In this document: in pieces, positions 25,378-35,201 of the stretch
How the letters are laid out: each line of letters opens with the position of its first letter
Position numbering within the stretch: the first letter of the stretch is position 1
Source: Corynebacterium zhongnanshanii
GTDB taxonomy: Bacteria; Actinomycetota; Actinomycetes; Mycobacteriales; Mycobacteriaceae
NCBI RefSeq assembly: GCF_014490575.1
Contig: NZ_CP061033.1
Location: 1,798,001-1,862,000, forward strand
DNA length: 64,000 bases
Direction of reading: 5' to 3'
Translations under genes and position numbers: made by a program
The notes under the pieces: generated by a model
Told to the model about the DNA's origin: nothing
Seen by the model: only the letters and a program-made list of their open reading frames with translations
Database searches by the model: none

Positions 25378-25977
25378 ATGAGACCCTGGAAGAAACTGAC
25401 CGCCACAACCAGTTGCCTGCTGTTGACTGCCACGCTCGTCACGCCAGGCATTGCCACCGCAGCCGACACCGCTGCAGACACCAACTCCACCACTGCCGCG
25501 ACCACAAGTCCCGAAACCACAGCGGATCAGCAAGCTCTGGTCGATGAGCTCGAACAAGGTTTTGAGACACTGTTCAGCGAAGTTGTGATCGAAGACGAGT
25601 TCGGCAATTGGCATGCTGACCCTGCAGCCGCGGCCCGGCATGGAATCTCAACAGACGACGCACAGACCCTCGCGGACTTCATGAACGCGCCTGTGCCTGG
25701 CGACACATCCTTCAGAGGCTGGGCAAGCTATGGTGAATGCATTGCCACAGGTGTTTTAGGCAGTCCTATTTCAACATCTGACGCAATCGAGATTGCACAC
25801 CTAGTACAAGGCAAACAATTTAGAAAAGCTGCCGAAAAAATACTCGGTATGGCTGCGCTTTCCGGAGCCAGTGCCGCGTTAACTTATGGATTTTCAGCCC
25901 TCGGAGGTCCTGCGGGTTTGGCGGCGTCAATCGCCATACTGGCTGGAAAATGTGCACTCAACGAGAAACTGCCCTGA
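25378..25977 (+). CDS. Secreted protein with Cys-bracketed hydrophobic C-terminus
   Basis: 199 residues. A Sec signal peptide (MRPWKK, then a Leu/Thr-rich core, ending ATAA near residue 29) is followed by a Thr/Ala-rich linker, an acidic region and a C-terminal ~85-residue domain starting GWASYGEC. That domain is Ala/Gly-rich and hydrophobic and is bounded by two Cys (in GEC and GKC) about 75 residues apart, which could form a disulfide. There is no lipobox or sortase signal. The layout (signal peptide, pro-region, hydrophobic Cys-bracketed tail) recalls secreted membrane-active peptides, but I do not recognise the family. The ribosome-binding site is GAGGAG. Confidence 0.75.
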   Translation: MRPWKKLTATTSCLLLTATLVTPGIATAADTAADTNSTTAATTSPETTADQQALVDELEQGFETLFSEVVIEDEFGNWHADPAAAARHGISTDDAQTLADFMNAPVPGDTSFRGWASYGECIATGVLGSPISTSDAIEIAHLVQGKQFRKAAEKILGMAALSGASAALTYGFSALGGPAGLAASIAILAGKCALNEKLP

Positions 25978-26130
25978 TCATCCGAAAATAGGAAACACAG
26001 CCTTGTTATTCGGAAATGCTGTCTACTTCGCCTAATATCTGGTGTTTCCAGTGTTCTACATCAACCGTCGGCATTGGGAGAAGCACCACCGCGAGGAAGA
26101 CCAGAACCAGCCATAGAAAGCAAAAAGAAA

Positions 26131-26167
26131 CCCGCCAGCCATCCTCTTTAAAGGAATAGCCGGCGGG
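26131..26167 (-). terminator. Terminator of tuf
   Basis: An imperfect stem with CCCGCC/GGCGGG at its base, followed on the minus strand by TTTCTTTTTG. It lies about 60 bases after the tuf stop. Confidence 0.75.
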
Positions 26168-26225
26168 CTTCACTGTGGTCGGGCTATACGCTAGCCCTCA
26201 GGACCGAACAGCAAGTAATGGTTGA

Positions 26226-27416
<1,191 letters not shown>

Positions 27417-27817
27417 TTTGTGTCCTCCTGGACTTCTCGGTGGCTACGACTCTCGCAGCCACATGTGTTTCCTTAATTCGCCGTACCTGCTCCCGGTGAG
27501 GAGCTTCCCCGGCTTGCTTTGTTAGTGCCGTTGTAACAATCGGGTTGTGAAGACGGCATGTACCTTGTCCAGGTTACACGCTCTTCCGTGCCGATGGGTA
27601 ACGGCCAGCACACCGCATCCTACGGCATTTACACCCTAGAGACAATTTAGGGCTCTCACACCTCCCCCGGCTTTACTAGCTCATGGGGAAGGAGTGCTGA
27701 AGGATGTGACGTGCAGGCCCCTACCCTGGAGACTGTCAGCGCTTCCGGTGGGCACGTGCACCGCACGTGCCCACCCGGCGCCGAAGCTTCTAGGTAGTGT
27801 CCTGTGGGGTCAGAAGT
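27417..27817. other. 401-bp fusA-tuf spacer with strong hairpin
   Basis: This contains a perfect 13-bp inverted repeat with a 3-base loop (27747-27759 with 27763-27775), reinforced by outer GCTTC/GAAGC arms (27741-27787), 43 bases after the fusA stop. No T-run follows on the minus strand. The rest presumably contains a tuf promoter and leader; no gene is visible. Confidence 0.6.
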
Positions 27818-29932
27818 TTAGGACTGACCGCCGGTGCGCTCAGCGATGATGTCCGCTGCCACGTTGGATGGAACCTCTGCGTAGGAGTCGAACACCATGG
27901 AGAAGTTCGCACGTCCCGCGGTGGAGGAACGCAGGTCACCGATGTAGCCGAACATCTGGGACAGTGGAACCTTCGCGCGAACAACCTTCGCGCCGGAGCG
28001 GTCCTCCATGGCGTACACCTGGCCACGGCGAGCGCTGATGTCACCGTTAACGGTACCCATGTACTCCTCAGGGGTCACAACCTCAACGTTCATCATTGGC
28101 TCCAGCAGCACTGGCTTTGCCTTGGCAACTGCTTCCTTCAGGGCCTGGGAACCGGCCAGCTTGAAGGCCATTTCGGAGGAGTCAACCTCGTGGTAGGCGC
28201 CGTCTTCCAGGGTGGCCTTGATGTTCACCAGCGGGAAGCCAGCCAGGTAGCCGTACTGCATGGCGTCCTGGATACCAGCGTCAACGGATGGGATGTACTC
28301 CTTAGGAACGCGACCACCGGTGACGGCGTTTGCGAACTCGTAGGTCTCCTCGGATCCCTCTTCTGGCTCGTATGGCTCGATGGAGATGATCACGCGAGCG
28401 AACTGACCGGAACCACCGGTCTGCTTCTTGTGCGTGTACTCCAGCTTCTCGACTGGCTTGCGGATGGTCTCGCGGTAGGCAACCTGTGGGGCACCCACGT
28501 TTGCTTCCACCTTGAACTCGCGCTTCATGCGGTCCACCAGCACGTCCAGGTGAAGCTCACCCATACCGCCGATCACGGTCTGGCCGGTCTCTTCGTCCAG
28601 CTTCACAGTGAAGGTTGGGTCCTCTTCGGCCAGCTTCTGGATAGCGGTACCCAGCTTCTCCTGGTCGGACTTGGTCTTAGGCTCGATGGCCACCTCAATC
28701 ACTGGGTCTGGGAAGTCCATGGACTCCAGGATGATTGGGTTGGAGGCGTCACACAGGGTGTCACCGGTCGTGGTTTCCTTAAGACCGATGAAGGCGTAGA
28801 TGTGGCCTGCGGAGGCCTTGTCTACTGGCTGCTCCTTGTTGGAGTGCATCTGGAACAGCTTACCCACGCGCTCCTTCTTACCCTTGGTGGAGTTGGTGAC
28901 CTGAGCACCAGTCTCCACGGAGCCGGAGTACACGCGAACGTAGGTGAGCTTACCGAAGAATGGGTGCACGGCGACCTTGAAGGCCAGTGCGGAGAATGGC
29001 TCATCCTTGGAAGGCTTGCGGATGAGCTCCTTCTCGGTGTCGTTAACTTCGGTGCCCTTGATGGAACCAACGTCCATTGGGTTAGGCAGGAACTCCACCA
29101 CTGCGTCCAGCATGGGCTGGATGCCCTTGTTCTTGTAGGCAGAACCACAGTAGACCGGGTAGACCTCGGAGTTCACGGTCAGCTTACGGATCTGAGCCTT
29201 CAGCTCGTCGATGGTGATCTCTTCACCGGAGAAGTAGCGCTCCATCAACTCTTCGTCGGACTCAGCAACGGTCTCGATGAGCTTCTCGCGGTACTCCTCA
29301 GCCTTCTCCTGCAGGTCTGCTGGGATGTCCTGAACGGATGCTTCGGTACCGATGGGGGTAACGCCCTCCCAGACCAGAGCCTTCATCTCCAGCAGGTCGA
29401 CCACGCCGTCGAAGTCGTCCTCAGCGCCGATAGGCAGCTGCATCACCAGTGGCTTGGCGCCCAGGCGCTCAACGATGGTGTCCACGGTGAAGAAGAAGTC
29501 AGCGCCCAGCTTGTCCATCTTGTTGACGAAGCAGATACGTGGGACGTCGTACTTGGAAGCCTGGCGCCACACCTGCTCGGACTGTGGCTCCACGCCCTCC
29601 TTGGCGTCGAATACGGCGACAGCGCCATCCAGGACACGCAGGGAGCGCTCCACCTCGACGGTGAAGTCAACGTGACCAGGGGTGTCGATGATGTTGATCT
29701 GGTTGTCTTTCCAGAAACAGGTGGTAGCTGCGGAGGTAATGGTGATACCGCGCTCCTTCTCCTGTTCCATCCAGTCCATGGTGGATGCACCGTCGTGGGT
29801 TTCGCCCACCTTACGGTTGATACCGGTGTAGAAAAGGATGCGCTCGGTGGTGGTGGTCTTACCAGCATCGATGTGCGCCATAATGCCGATGTTACGGACC
29901 CTCTTCAGGTCAGTCAGCGCTTCAAGTGCCAC
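27818..29932 (-). CDS. fusA: Elongation factor G
   Basis: 704 residues, full length. G1 AHIDAGKTT, the switch region [11 protein letters not shown]3 DTPGHVDF and G4 [10 protein letters not shown] are intact, and domains II-V run through the C-terminal [24 protein letters not shown]. It drives ribosomal translocation and, with RRF, recycling. GTG start at 29932. A long open frame on the opposite strand across this gene is a codon-usage artefact. Confidence 0.98.
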   Translation of the reverse strand: MALEALTDLKRVRNIGIMAHIDAGKTTTTERILFYTGINRKVGETHDGASTMDWMEQEKERGITITSAATTCFWKDNQINIIDTPGHVDFTVEVERSLRVLDGAVAVFDAKEGVEPQSEQVWRQASKYDVPRICFVNKMDKLGADFFFTVDTIVERLGAKPLVMQLPIGAEDDFDGVVDLLEMKALVWEGVTPIGTEASVQDIPADLQEKAEEYREKLIETVAESDEELMERYFSGEEITIDELKAQIRKLTVNSEVYPVYCGSAYKNKGIQPMLDAVVEFLPNPMDVGSIKGTEVNDTEKELIRKPSKDEPFSALAFKVAVHPFFGKLTYVRVYSGSVETGAQVTNSTKGKKERVGKLFQMHSNKEQPVDKASAGHIYAFIGLKETTTGDTLCDASNPIILESMDFPDPVIEVAIEPKTKSDQEKLGTAIQKLAEEDPTFTVKLDEETGQTVIGGMGELHLDVLVDRMKREFKVEANVGAPQVAYRETIRKPVEKLEYTHKKQTGGSGQFARVIISIEPYEPEEGSEETYEFANAVTGGRVPKEYIPSVDAGIQDAMQYGYLAGFPLVNIKATLEDGAYHEVDSSEMAFKLAGSQALKEAVAKAKPVLLEPMMNVEVVTPEEYMGTVNGDISARRGQVYAMEDRSGAKVVRAKVPLSQMFGYIGDLRSSTAGRANFSMVFDSYAEVPSNVAADIIAERTGGQS

Positions 29933-30240
29933 AGGGATTCCCCGCTCGTTTCATTGTTGAGCGACACTTTCGCACGGCGCCTGCGTGGAGGCTGCGTGGT
30001 GAGTTGTGCCGCAGGATGTTTACGTACTCGATCTATTTTGCCACGTGTGGTGCGTTTTCGCTTGTTCAACGACGCCACGTGGTTTCATGCTGTCTACGTA
30101 GCCGTGGGAAGTGATCGATTCTTCCCACCGGGCTGCGGTGCGCGCCGTCGCGCGACTCGCTGGGCGTGGTCATGCCTCGCAGCGCGTCAGTGCGCGGCAG
30201 CCACGCAGTCACACGCAGCGCGCAACAGCGGCGCGTGCGA
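29933..30240. other. 308-bp rpsG-fusA spacer
   Basis: An 8-bp inverted repeat (30104-30111 with 30121-30128) is the only structure I see. The region separates rpsG from fusA on the minus strand and may hold an internal promoter. No gene is supported. Confidence 0.5.
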
Positions 30241-30711
30241 CTACCAGCGGTAGTGTGCGAATGCGCGGTTGGCTTCTGCCATCTTGTGAGTGTCCTCACG
30301 GCGCTTCACAGATGCACCCAAGCCGTTGGATGCGTCCAGGATTTCGTTGGCGAGACGCTCGGTCATGGTGTTCTCGCGACGCTGGCGGGTGAAGGTCACC
30401 AACCAACGCAGTGCCAGGGTGGTGGAGCGGCCTGGGCGAACCTCAACAGGAACCTGGTAGGTTGCGCCACCCACGCGGCGGGAGCGAACCTCGAGGGCTG
30501 GCTTGACGTTGTCCAGAGCCTTCTTCAGGGTGAGCACTGGGTCGGTGCCGGTCTTCTCACGGCAGGTCTCCAGGGCACCGTAGACGATGCGCTCTGCGGT
30601 GGACTTCTTGCCGTCCAGCAGGACCTTGTTCACCAGCTGGGAGACGATAACGTCGCCGTATACTGGGTCCTTGGGCAATGGGCGTGATGGTGCAGGACCT
30701 TTACGTGGCAT
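30241..30711 (-). CDS. rpsG: 30S ribosomal protein S7
   Basis: 156 residues, the standard length: [52 protein letters not shown] and the C-terminal [15 protein letters not shown]7 nucleates assembly of the 30S head and contacts mRNA at the E site. It follows rpsL by three bases. Confidence 0.98.
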   Translation of the reverse strand: MPRKGPAPSRPLPKDPVYGDVIVSQLVNKVLLDGKKSTAERIVYGALETCREKTGTDPVLTLKKALDNVKPALEVRSRRVGGATYQVPVEVRPGRSTTLALRWLVTFTRQRRENTMTERLANEILDASNGLGASVKRREDTHKMAEANRAFAHYRW

Positions 30712-30714
30712 GTC

Positions 30715-31086
30715 TTACTTCTCCTTCTTTGCGCCGTAGCGGGAGCGAGCCTGCTTGCGGTCCTTAACACCCTGGGTGTCCAGGGAACCGCGGATGATCT
30801 TGTAGCGAACACCTGGGAGGTCCTTCACACGTCCACCGCGGACGAGGACCATGGAGTGCTCCTGCAGGTTGTGGCCCTCACCTGGGATGTATGCGGATAC
30901 CTCGATGCCGGAGGTCAGGCGCACACGGGCGACCTTACGCAGTGCGGAGTTAGGCTTCTTTGGAGTGGTGGTGTACACGCGGGTGCACACGCCACGGCGC
31001 TGAGGGGAGCCCTTCAGCGCAGCGGTCTTGACCTTGGCGGTCTTGTCGTGACGGCCCTTGCGGACCAGCTGCTGAATAGTTGGCAT
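30715..31086 (-). CDS. rpsL: 30S ribosomal protein S12
   Basis: 123 residues. The decoding-site segments [11 protein letters not shown] and [13 protein letters not shown] are present with the Lys residues whose replacement gives streptomycin resistance, so no common resistance change is seen. It is the first gene of the str operon (rpsL-rpsG-fusA-tuf). Confidence 0.98.
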   Translation of the reverse strand: MPTIQQLVRKGRHDKTAKVKTAALKGSPQRRGVCTRVYTTTPKKPNSALRKVARVRLTSGIEVSAYIPGEGHNLQEHSMVLVRGGRVKDLPGVRYKIIRGSLDTQGVKDRKQARSRYGAKKEK

Positions 31087-31427
31087 GTACCGACTTTCTT
31101 CTTTGTGGCTTGTCGTTTCCCATTCACCGTTGACGGCCAGTGAGGATATCCTCTGTAAACGTGCGTAAGCCCGTCAGCCGCTTTCGCTGGCCTACGGGGT
31201 AAAAATCCTGCGCGTTTTCAGATGCGGTGACCCATGGCCACACGGGATTGTTCTTCGCTGGCTGCGACATTCAATCCGCCGGATGATCCTCTTGTTTAGG
31301 GACTAAAGAAGCAGTTTACTAGAGCGCGGCGGTTTCACCAAACCTGCTGCGATCCTCCCGCGCTCCTGCAGCAACCTCACCGTGCGCGATCCCCCTATCC
31401 CCCATGAAACCGACGCCCAGCGCCGCG
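31087..31427. other. 341-bp region upstream of rpsL
   Basis: This lies between rpsL and the small DUF4236 gene, both on the minus strand. It should hold the str operon promoter and leader. No gene or strong terminator was identified; a promoter could not be placed with confidence. Confidence 0.45.
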
Positions 31428-31610
31428 CTACTTCCACTGCTTCCGGAAGCTCAACCCGGGAATGCCGGTGCGGGAGCTGGTGCTGATCTTGCCGCGCGCA
31501 TTGCGGGTGATGCGGAATGGCCCCACGCCCACTGACGAGCTCACGCCAGACTTGCTGGCGGTGAAGCGGAAGGGACCGATTTTCTTTGTTTTACGATATC
31601 CAAAACCCAT
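31428..31610 (-). CDS. Small DUF4236-family protein
   Basis: 60 residues from the ATG at 31610, giving MGFGYRKTKKIGPFRFTASKSGVSSSVGVGPFR and ending GIPGLSFRKQWK. This Gly/Lys-rich pattern is typical of DUF4236, a short domain of unknown function often found alone or at the N-terminus of membrane proteins. A longer frame to 31640 adds an unrelated Cys-containing extension and is less likely. No function is assigned. Confidence 0.75.
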   Translation of the reverse strand: MGFGYRKTKKIGPFRFTASKSGVSSSVGVGPFRITRNARGKISTSSRTGIPGLSFRKQWK

Positions 31611-31670
31611 GGGCGCTAGTGTAGCAAGCCGCCCGCACACTGGGGGCTGTCGTTGTCTAGCCGTCGTTGC

Positions 31671-32225
31671 CTAGCCGCGTTCCAGTCGCGCCCGCAGCTC
31701 CTGGTGCGCCAGCTGCTCGCCCATCCACGGGCTGAACGCCCGCGGCATCGCATCCACCGCCCGCAGCACGGACGCCGCCTCCACCCACTGAAAGTCGCAC
31801 ACCTCGTCCGGGTTTGGCTGACACTCGCTCGCAGCCCTGGCCACGTACACAGGGCACTTCTCCCATTCCACGATCCCGCTGGCGTCCACGGCGCGATAGG
31901 AAAAGCCGCCCAGCACCAGCTCCGGTGGTTCTATGTCCATGCCGAGTTCGTGGCGCGCCCGGCGTCGGATAGCATCGGCGAAGCTCTCCCCCGGCGCCGG
32001 ATGACCACAGACGGAATTGGTCCACACGCCCGGCCACGCCACCTTAGTCAGGGCGCGGCGGGTGATCAGCACCTGCCCGGCCTGGTTCACCAGGTAGCAG
32101 GAAAAGGCCAGGTGGTAGTGGGTGTCATGGGTGTGGACGGTGGCCTTGGGGTGGGTGCCGATGGGGTGGCCGTCGGAGCTAAGCAGCACCACCAGCTCGT
32201 CGGTACTGGCGTGGGGGTGAGTCAT
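31671..32225 (-). CDS. idi: Isopentenyl-diphosphate delta-isomerase, type I
   Basis: 184 residues with a Nudix-like fold. The HLAFSCYLVNQAGQVLITRRALTKVAWPGVWTNSVCGHPAPGES segment carries the active-site Cys (SVCGHP) and metal-binding His residues, and WSEF-type acidic residues lie in DEVCDFQWVEA. It interconverts IPP and DMAPP. The ATG at 32225 overlaps the stop of the upstream synthase gene (ATGA), so the two are coupled; the longer frame to 32249 is not favoured. Confidence 0.92.
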   Translation of the reverse strand: MTHPHASTDELVVLLSSDGHPIGTHPKATVHTHDTHYHLAFSCYLVNQAGQVLITRRALTKVAWPGVWTNSVCGHPAPGESFADAIRRRARHELGMDIEPPELVLGGFSYRAVDASGIVEWEKCPVYVARAASECQPNPDEVCDFQWVEAASVLRAVDAMPRAFSPWMGEQLAHQELRARLERG

Positions 32226-33190
32226 GGTGTCCTCCTGTGTGGCCGCCATCGGCGCAGTGTGGTGGCGGTGGCGCGCAGCGCGATGCCGGCTTTGCGCGGG
32301 GTGGAGACGGACACGCGCGTGTGCGGCAGGGCGGCGGCGGGGGTGGCGTTGATGTCCTCCAGCAGGGTGGCAAAGAGGTCCGTGGCCGCGCGCACTGCCA
32401 TCTGCGGGCGCAGCGGGAGAAGATCTATTGCCTCCGACGCCAAGCGCACCTCCCCCCGGATCTCTTCAACGATGTGGGTTTTCGTGGCGTCGGTGAGGGT
32501 GTGCCCGTTGTGTGCGGTGGTCTCGGTGCTCTGCGCGGCGGCGGGGAAATAGAGGCGGCCCAGGTGCGCGTAATCGTCGCCGAGGTCCCGTAAGAAGTTG
32601 ATCTTCTGGAAGGCCGAGCCCAACGCCTGCGCGCCGGCGCGCAACTGCCGAAGCTCTGCTGGGCAGCGATGTTGTCCGCGCAGGAAGATCGCCAGGCACA
32701 TCAGCCCGATGACTTCTGCGGAGCCATAGATATAGCTCTGGAGGCTTTCCGGGGAGTGCTCCGTGGTGCGGATGTCCATTCGCATGCTGGCGAAGAAGGC
32801 CTGCATGTGCTCGGGCTCGAGGTGGCAGCGGCGGGCGGTGTCCGCATAGGCGTGCAGCACCGGGTCGGTGTGGAAGGGGTGTGCGGGAGCGTCCATGACT
32901 TGCTGTTCGTAGGCGTCCAGCAGCGCTGCCTTCTGGGTCTGTGCTTGCTCCGAGGTGCCGGTGGCGGCGGCCCCATCGACGATCTCATCGGCGATGCGGA
33001 CCACCGCGTAGAGGTTGCGGATGTCCTGGCGGGTCTGTGCATCCAGCAGGCGGGTCGCAAGGCTGAAGCTGGTGGAATAGGCGGCGATGACCTGCGCTGC
33101 CGAGCGGGTGGCCATCGCGGTGTAGAGCCGGCCGGCCGGGGGTTGTTGGTGCGTCCGCACGTTCACCTCCACCTCCAGTTGTGTTCCCAC
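32222..33190 (-). CDS. Squalene/phytoene-synthase family protein
   Basis: 322 residues. The first Asp-rich motif is VRIADEIVDGA (near residue 66) and the second is NFLRDLGDDYAHLGRLYFP (near residue 197), both characteristic of head-to-head prenyl synthases that make phytoene from GGPP or squalene from FPP. With idi coupled downstream it forms a two-gene isoprenoid unit. No desaturase, cyclase or prenyl-diphosphate synthase lies nearby, so the end product is not determined here. The start at 33190 is the longest plausible; an ATG 25 codons in is an alternative. Confidence 0.82.
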   Translation of the reverse strand: MGTQLEVEVNVRTHQQPPAGRLYTAMATRSAAQVIAAYSTSFSLATRLLDAQTRQDIRNLYAVVRIADEIVDGAAATGTSEQAQTQKAALLDAYEQQVMDAPAHPFHTDPVLHAYADTARRCHLEPEHMQAFFASMRMDIRTTEHSPESLQSYIYGSAEVIGLMCLAIFLRGQHRCPAELRQLRAGAQALGSAFQKINFLRDLGDDYAHLGRLYFPAAAQSTETTAHNGHTLTDATKTHIVEEIRGEVRLASEAIDLLPLRPQMAVRAATDLFATLLEDINATPAAALPHTRVSVSTPRKAGIALRATATTLRRWRPHRRTP

Positions 33191-33246
33191 GCGGTTGACA
33201 GGTGGGCTTCACGGCAGCTTACTACATTGGTCGCACTGGGCGGGTG

Positions 33247-33837
33247 TTAGGCGATGTACACGTTCGCGTTGTTACCGCCCGTGCAGTGGACGTAGCTGCC
33301 CTTATCCTGGCAGTTCATGGTGTACGTGGTGTACATGACCGGACTGTACACATCGATGGTCAGGTTGTAGTTGTCCTTCTTCTCTGACCACTTCTTCACG
33401 TATTCGTTGCGCACGGCCTGGGCAAAGGGAACCGATGTGGGGCCGGACTTCCACACGGAGTTCAGGTTGCCTACCGGCTCGTTATTACGGGCGGCATCGT
33501 TGACTGCCACCACACCGGCTGGGAGCTCGGACTTAGTGGGGCGACCCTTGTCCTTCTCCTTCGGCTCCTCGGAAGCGTCGCTCGAGGAAGCACCGTCCGC
33601 CTTCTCGGAGAAGGTGCCTGCCTGTAGGGACTCCTCGTCCTGGCCGGTGAACAGCAGCAGGCCACCCACCGCCAGCAGCGCTACGGCCAGCACCGCTGCG
33701 ATGGTGGCGAGGATCGTGACGATCCGCTGATCCTTCTGCGCAGGCTGATTCTGCGGGGAGGGCTGGCCCTGCTGATACGGGCCCTGGTATTGCCAGTTCG
33801 CGGGTTGCTGATGGGGTGGGTTCTGATTCTCTGTCAT
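33247..33837 (-). CDS. Membrane-anchored exported protein, unknown function
   Basis: 196 residues. A Gln/Pro-rich cytoplasmic N-terminus (about 40 residues) is followed by one TM helix (IVTILATIAAVLAVALLAVGGLLLF), a Ser/Glu/Lys-rich linker and a C-terminal extracellular domain of about 90 residues with two Cys (NCQDK and HCTGG). Similar actinobacterial proteins are common, usually of unknown function. It stands alone, 36 bases downstream of the next exported protein gene. Confidence 0.7.
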   Translation of the reverse strand: MTENQNPPHQQPANWQYQGPYQQGQPSPQNQPAQKDQRIVTILATIAAVLAVALLAVGGLLLFTGQDEESLQAGTFSEKADGASSSDASEEPKEKDKGRPTKSELPAGVVAVNDAARNNEPVGNLNSVWKSGPTSVPFAQAVRNEYVKKWSEKKDNYNLTIDVYSPVMYTTYTMNCQDKGSYVHCTGGNNANVYIA

Positions 33838-33873
33838 GGTTCGCTCGTCCGTCGGTGGGGTTGCATGGTCATC

Positions 33874-35037
33874 CTAGAAGGTTAGATCACTTCGGGGCTC
33901 CTTTAAAGGCAGACCAGCGTCACTTGCCCACGTTGTTTTATCAGGGTTTAACTGAGTGGTCACATGCTTACCCGCTTTACTTGGGCTCTCTTTGTAGAGG
34001 AATATCATCTTTGTAACACCCGTTTTAATATCTTTAGGACCCCAGGAGTATGCATTTATTTCCGTTGGCGAATCCAAGATCAAAACAACATACGTACGAT
34101 TGGCATCTGACTTTCCGTTTGGAAATCCGTCCAATCCTTGGAGGTCCACTATTTCCTGGGCAGTTAGCTCACGAATTGTTCCGGTTACTTCATTGTTCGG
34201 ATTTGACGGTGGACCCCAACCGTTGGATTGTTCTTGAGCGGGCTGGGCCTGCGGCACAGGCTGGCCGTCACCGGACGGCGCACCGGAGCCACCACCGCGC
34301 AGAGCGTCCAACGCGGAGCGATCCCCGGCGGAAATCCAGTTAATCTGCTCCTCGCGGCCTGCCAGATCCCCAGGGGTCTGGTCGATGCGGTAGTTCCAAC
34401 TCTCTCCACTCGGAACCAGGCTGTTGCCCTGGCCGGAATACGGAGTAGAGGTGGTGTCCCCGGACATGCCTTCGGTCTCGGTGTAGATCACTCCACTGCC
34501 GCTACTCTCGACAGACAGGGCCGCGCGGCGCCGTCCGCTCGGACCACTTCCCAACCAGAAGGTGGGATCGTACTGCACGATAGCGTCCTTGGAATCATTC
34601 GCACCCACCACACGCACCACGGACTGGCTGTCCTTCAGCAGCAGCTCCGGCTGGCCATCACCGTTCACGTCGTGCAGCGCGTACTGCAACTCCCCGGTGC
34701 CCATTCCCCCGTACTCGCCCATGTCCGCGTTAGAGAAGTCCACCTGGGAGGGGTTATCCAACACACCGGCGTACAGATCAGCCAGCTTGGATCCGGAATC
34801 CTCGGTGGGCTGGTCCTCGGACCCAGCCTCGGGAGCAGGGCCACCCTCCTCCGGCTGTGGATCGTTGCCTGCAGGCTGCGCAGCCTGCGTGTCAGCGTTC
34901 TTCGAGCCGGAGTCGCGCGTCGCGAGCGCCGTCCCGCCCATCGCCAGGAGCACAACCTCCACGGCGATCACCGCGGATAACACTATTTTCTTAGTCAGTA
35001 GGGTCACAGCAGAGACTCTCTTTTTCCGTACACTCAT
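33874..35037 (-). CDS. Exported protein with VCBS-like segment, unknown function
   Basis: 387 residues from the ATG at 35037 (MSVRKKRVSAV). The frame stays open to 35124, but that extension reads through the poly-C tract and the rpoC terminator, so it is rejected. A TM/signal segment (KIVLSAVIAVEVVLLAMGG) leads to a Glu/Pro/Gly-rich linker and an extracellular domain containing YALHDVNGDGQPELLL, a calcium-binding-loop-like segment seen in integrin/VCBS-type repeats. A second Gln/Pro linker and a C-terminal domain follow. No catalytic motif recognised. Confidence 0.7.
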   Translation of the reverse strand: MSVRKKRVSAVTLLTKKIVLSAVIAVEVVLLAMGGTALATRDSGSKNADTQAAQPAGNDPQPEEGGPAPEAGSEDQPTEDSGSKLADLYAGVLDNPSQVDFSNADMGEYGGMGTGELQYALHDVNGDGQPELLLKDSQSVVRVVGANDSKDAIVQYDPTFWLGSGPSGRRRAALSVESSGSGVIYTETEGMSGDTTSTPYSGQGNSLVPSGESWNYRIDQTPGDLAGREEQINWISAGDRSALDALRGGGSGAPSGDGQPVPQAQPAQEQSNGWGPPSNPNNEVTGTIRELTAQEIVDLQGLDGFPNGKSDANRTYVVLILDSPTEINAYSWGPKDIKTGVTKMIFLYKESPSKAGKHVTTQLNPDKTTWASDAGLPLKEPRSDLTF

Positions 35038-35082
35038 CCACAACGTCAGTGAGTAATCTCCGGTCAGTCTAATACTCCGCCT

Positions 35083-35096
35083 CCCCCCCCCCCCCC
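35083..35096. repeat. Homopolymeric C tract, 14 residues
   Basis: Fourteen consecutive C residues lie between the rpoC terminator and the start of the exported-protein gene at 35037. The tract is 46 bases from the start codon, in the likely promoter or leader. Such runs are prone to slippage; assembly error is also possible. Confidence 0.9.
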
Positions 35097-35100
35097 GCAA

Positions 35101-35150
35101 ATACACGAGCACGCCGTCCCACATGTCAGTGGGACGGCGTGCTCGTGTAT
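35101..35150 (-). terminator. Perfect 22-bp terminator hairpin of rpoC
   Basis: Arms 35101-35122 and 35129-35150 are perfectly complementary with a 6-base loop (ATGTCA). The stem lies 51 bases after the rpoC stop and ends the rpoB-rpoC transcript. The T-run on the minus strand is short (TATTTG). Confidence 0.9.
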
Positions 35151-35201
35151 GAAGTCACACTACCGGGAGAAAGCTAAGCCTTTCTCACGGCAGCGGACCC
35201 C

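Noticed and set aside
33874..35124. Start of the VCBS-like protein at 35124
   Set aside because: The extension reads through the rpoC terminator hairpin and the 14-C tract (giving a Gly run) and precedes a normal start with a signal segment at 35037.
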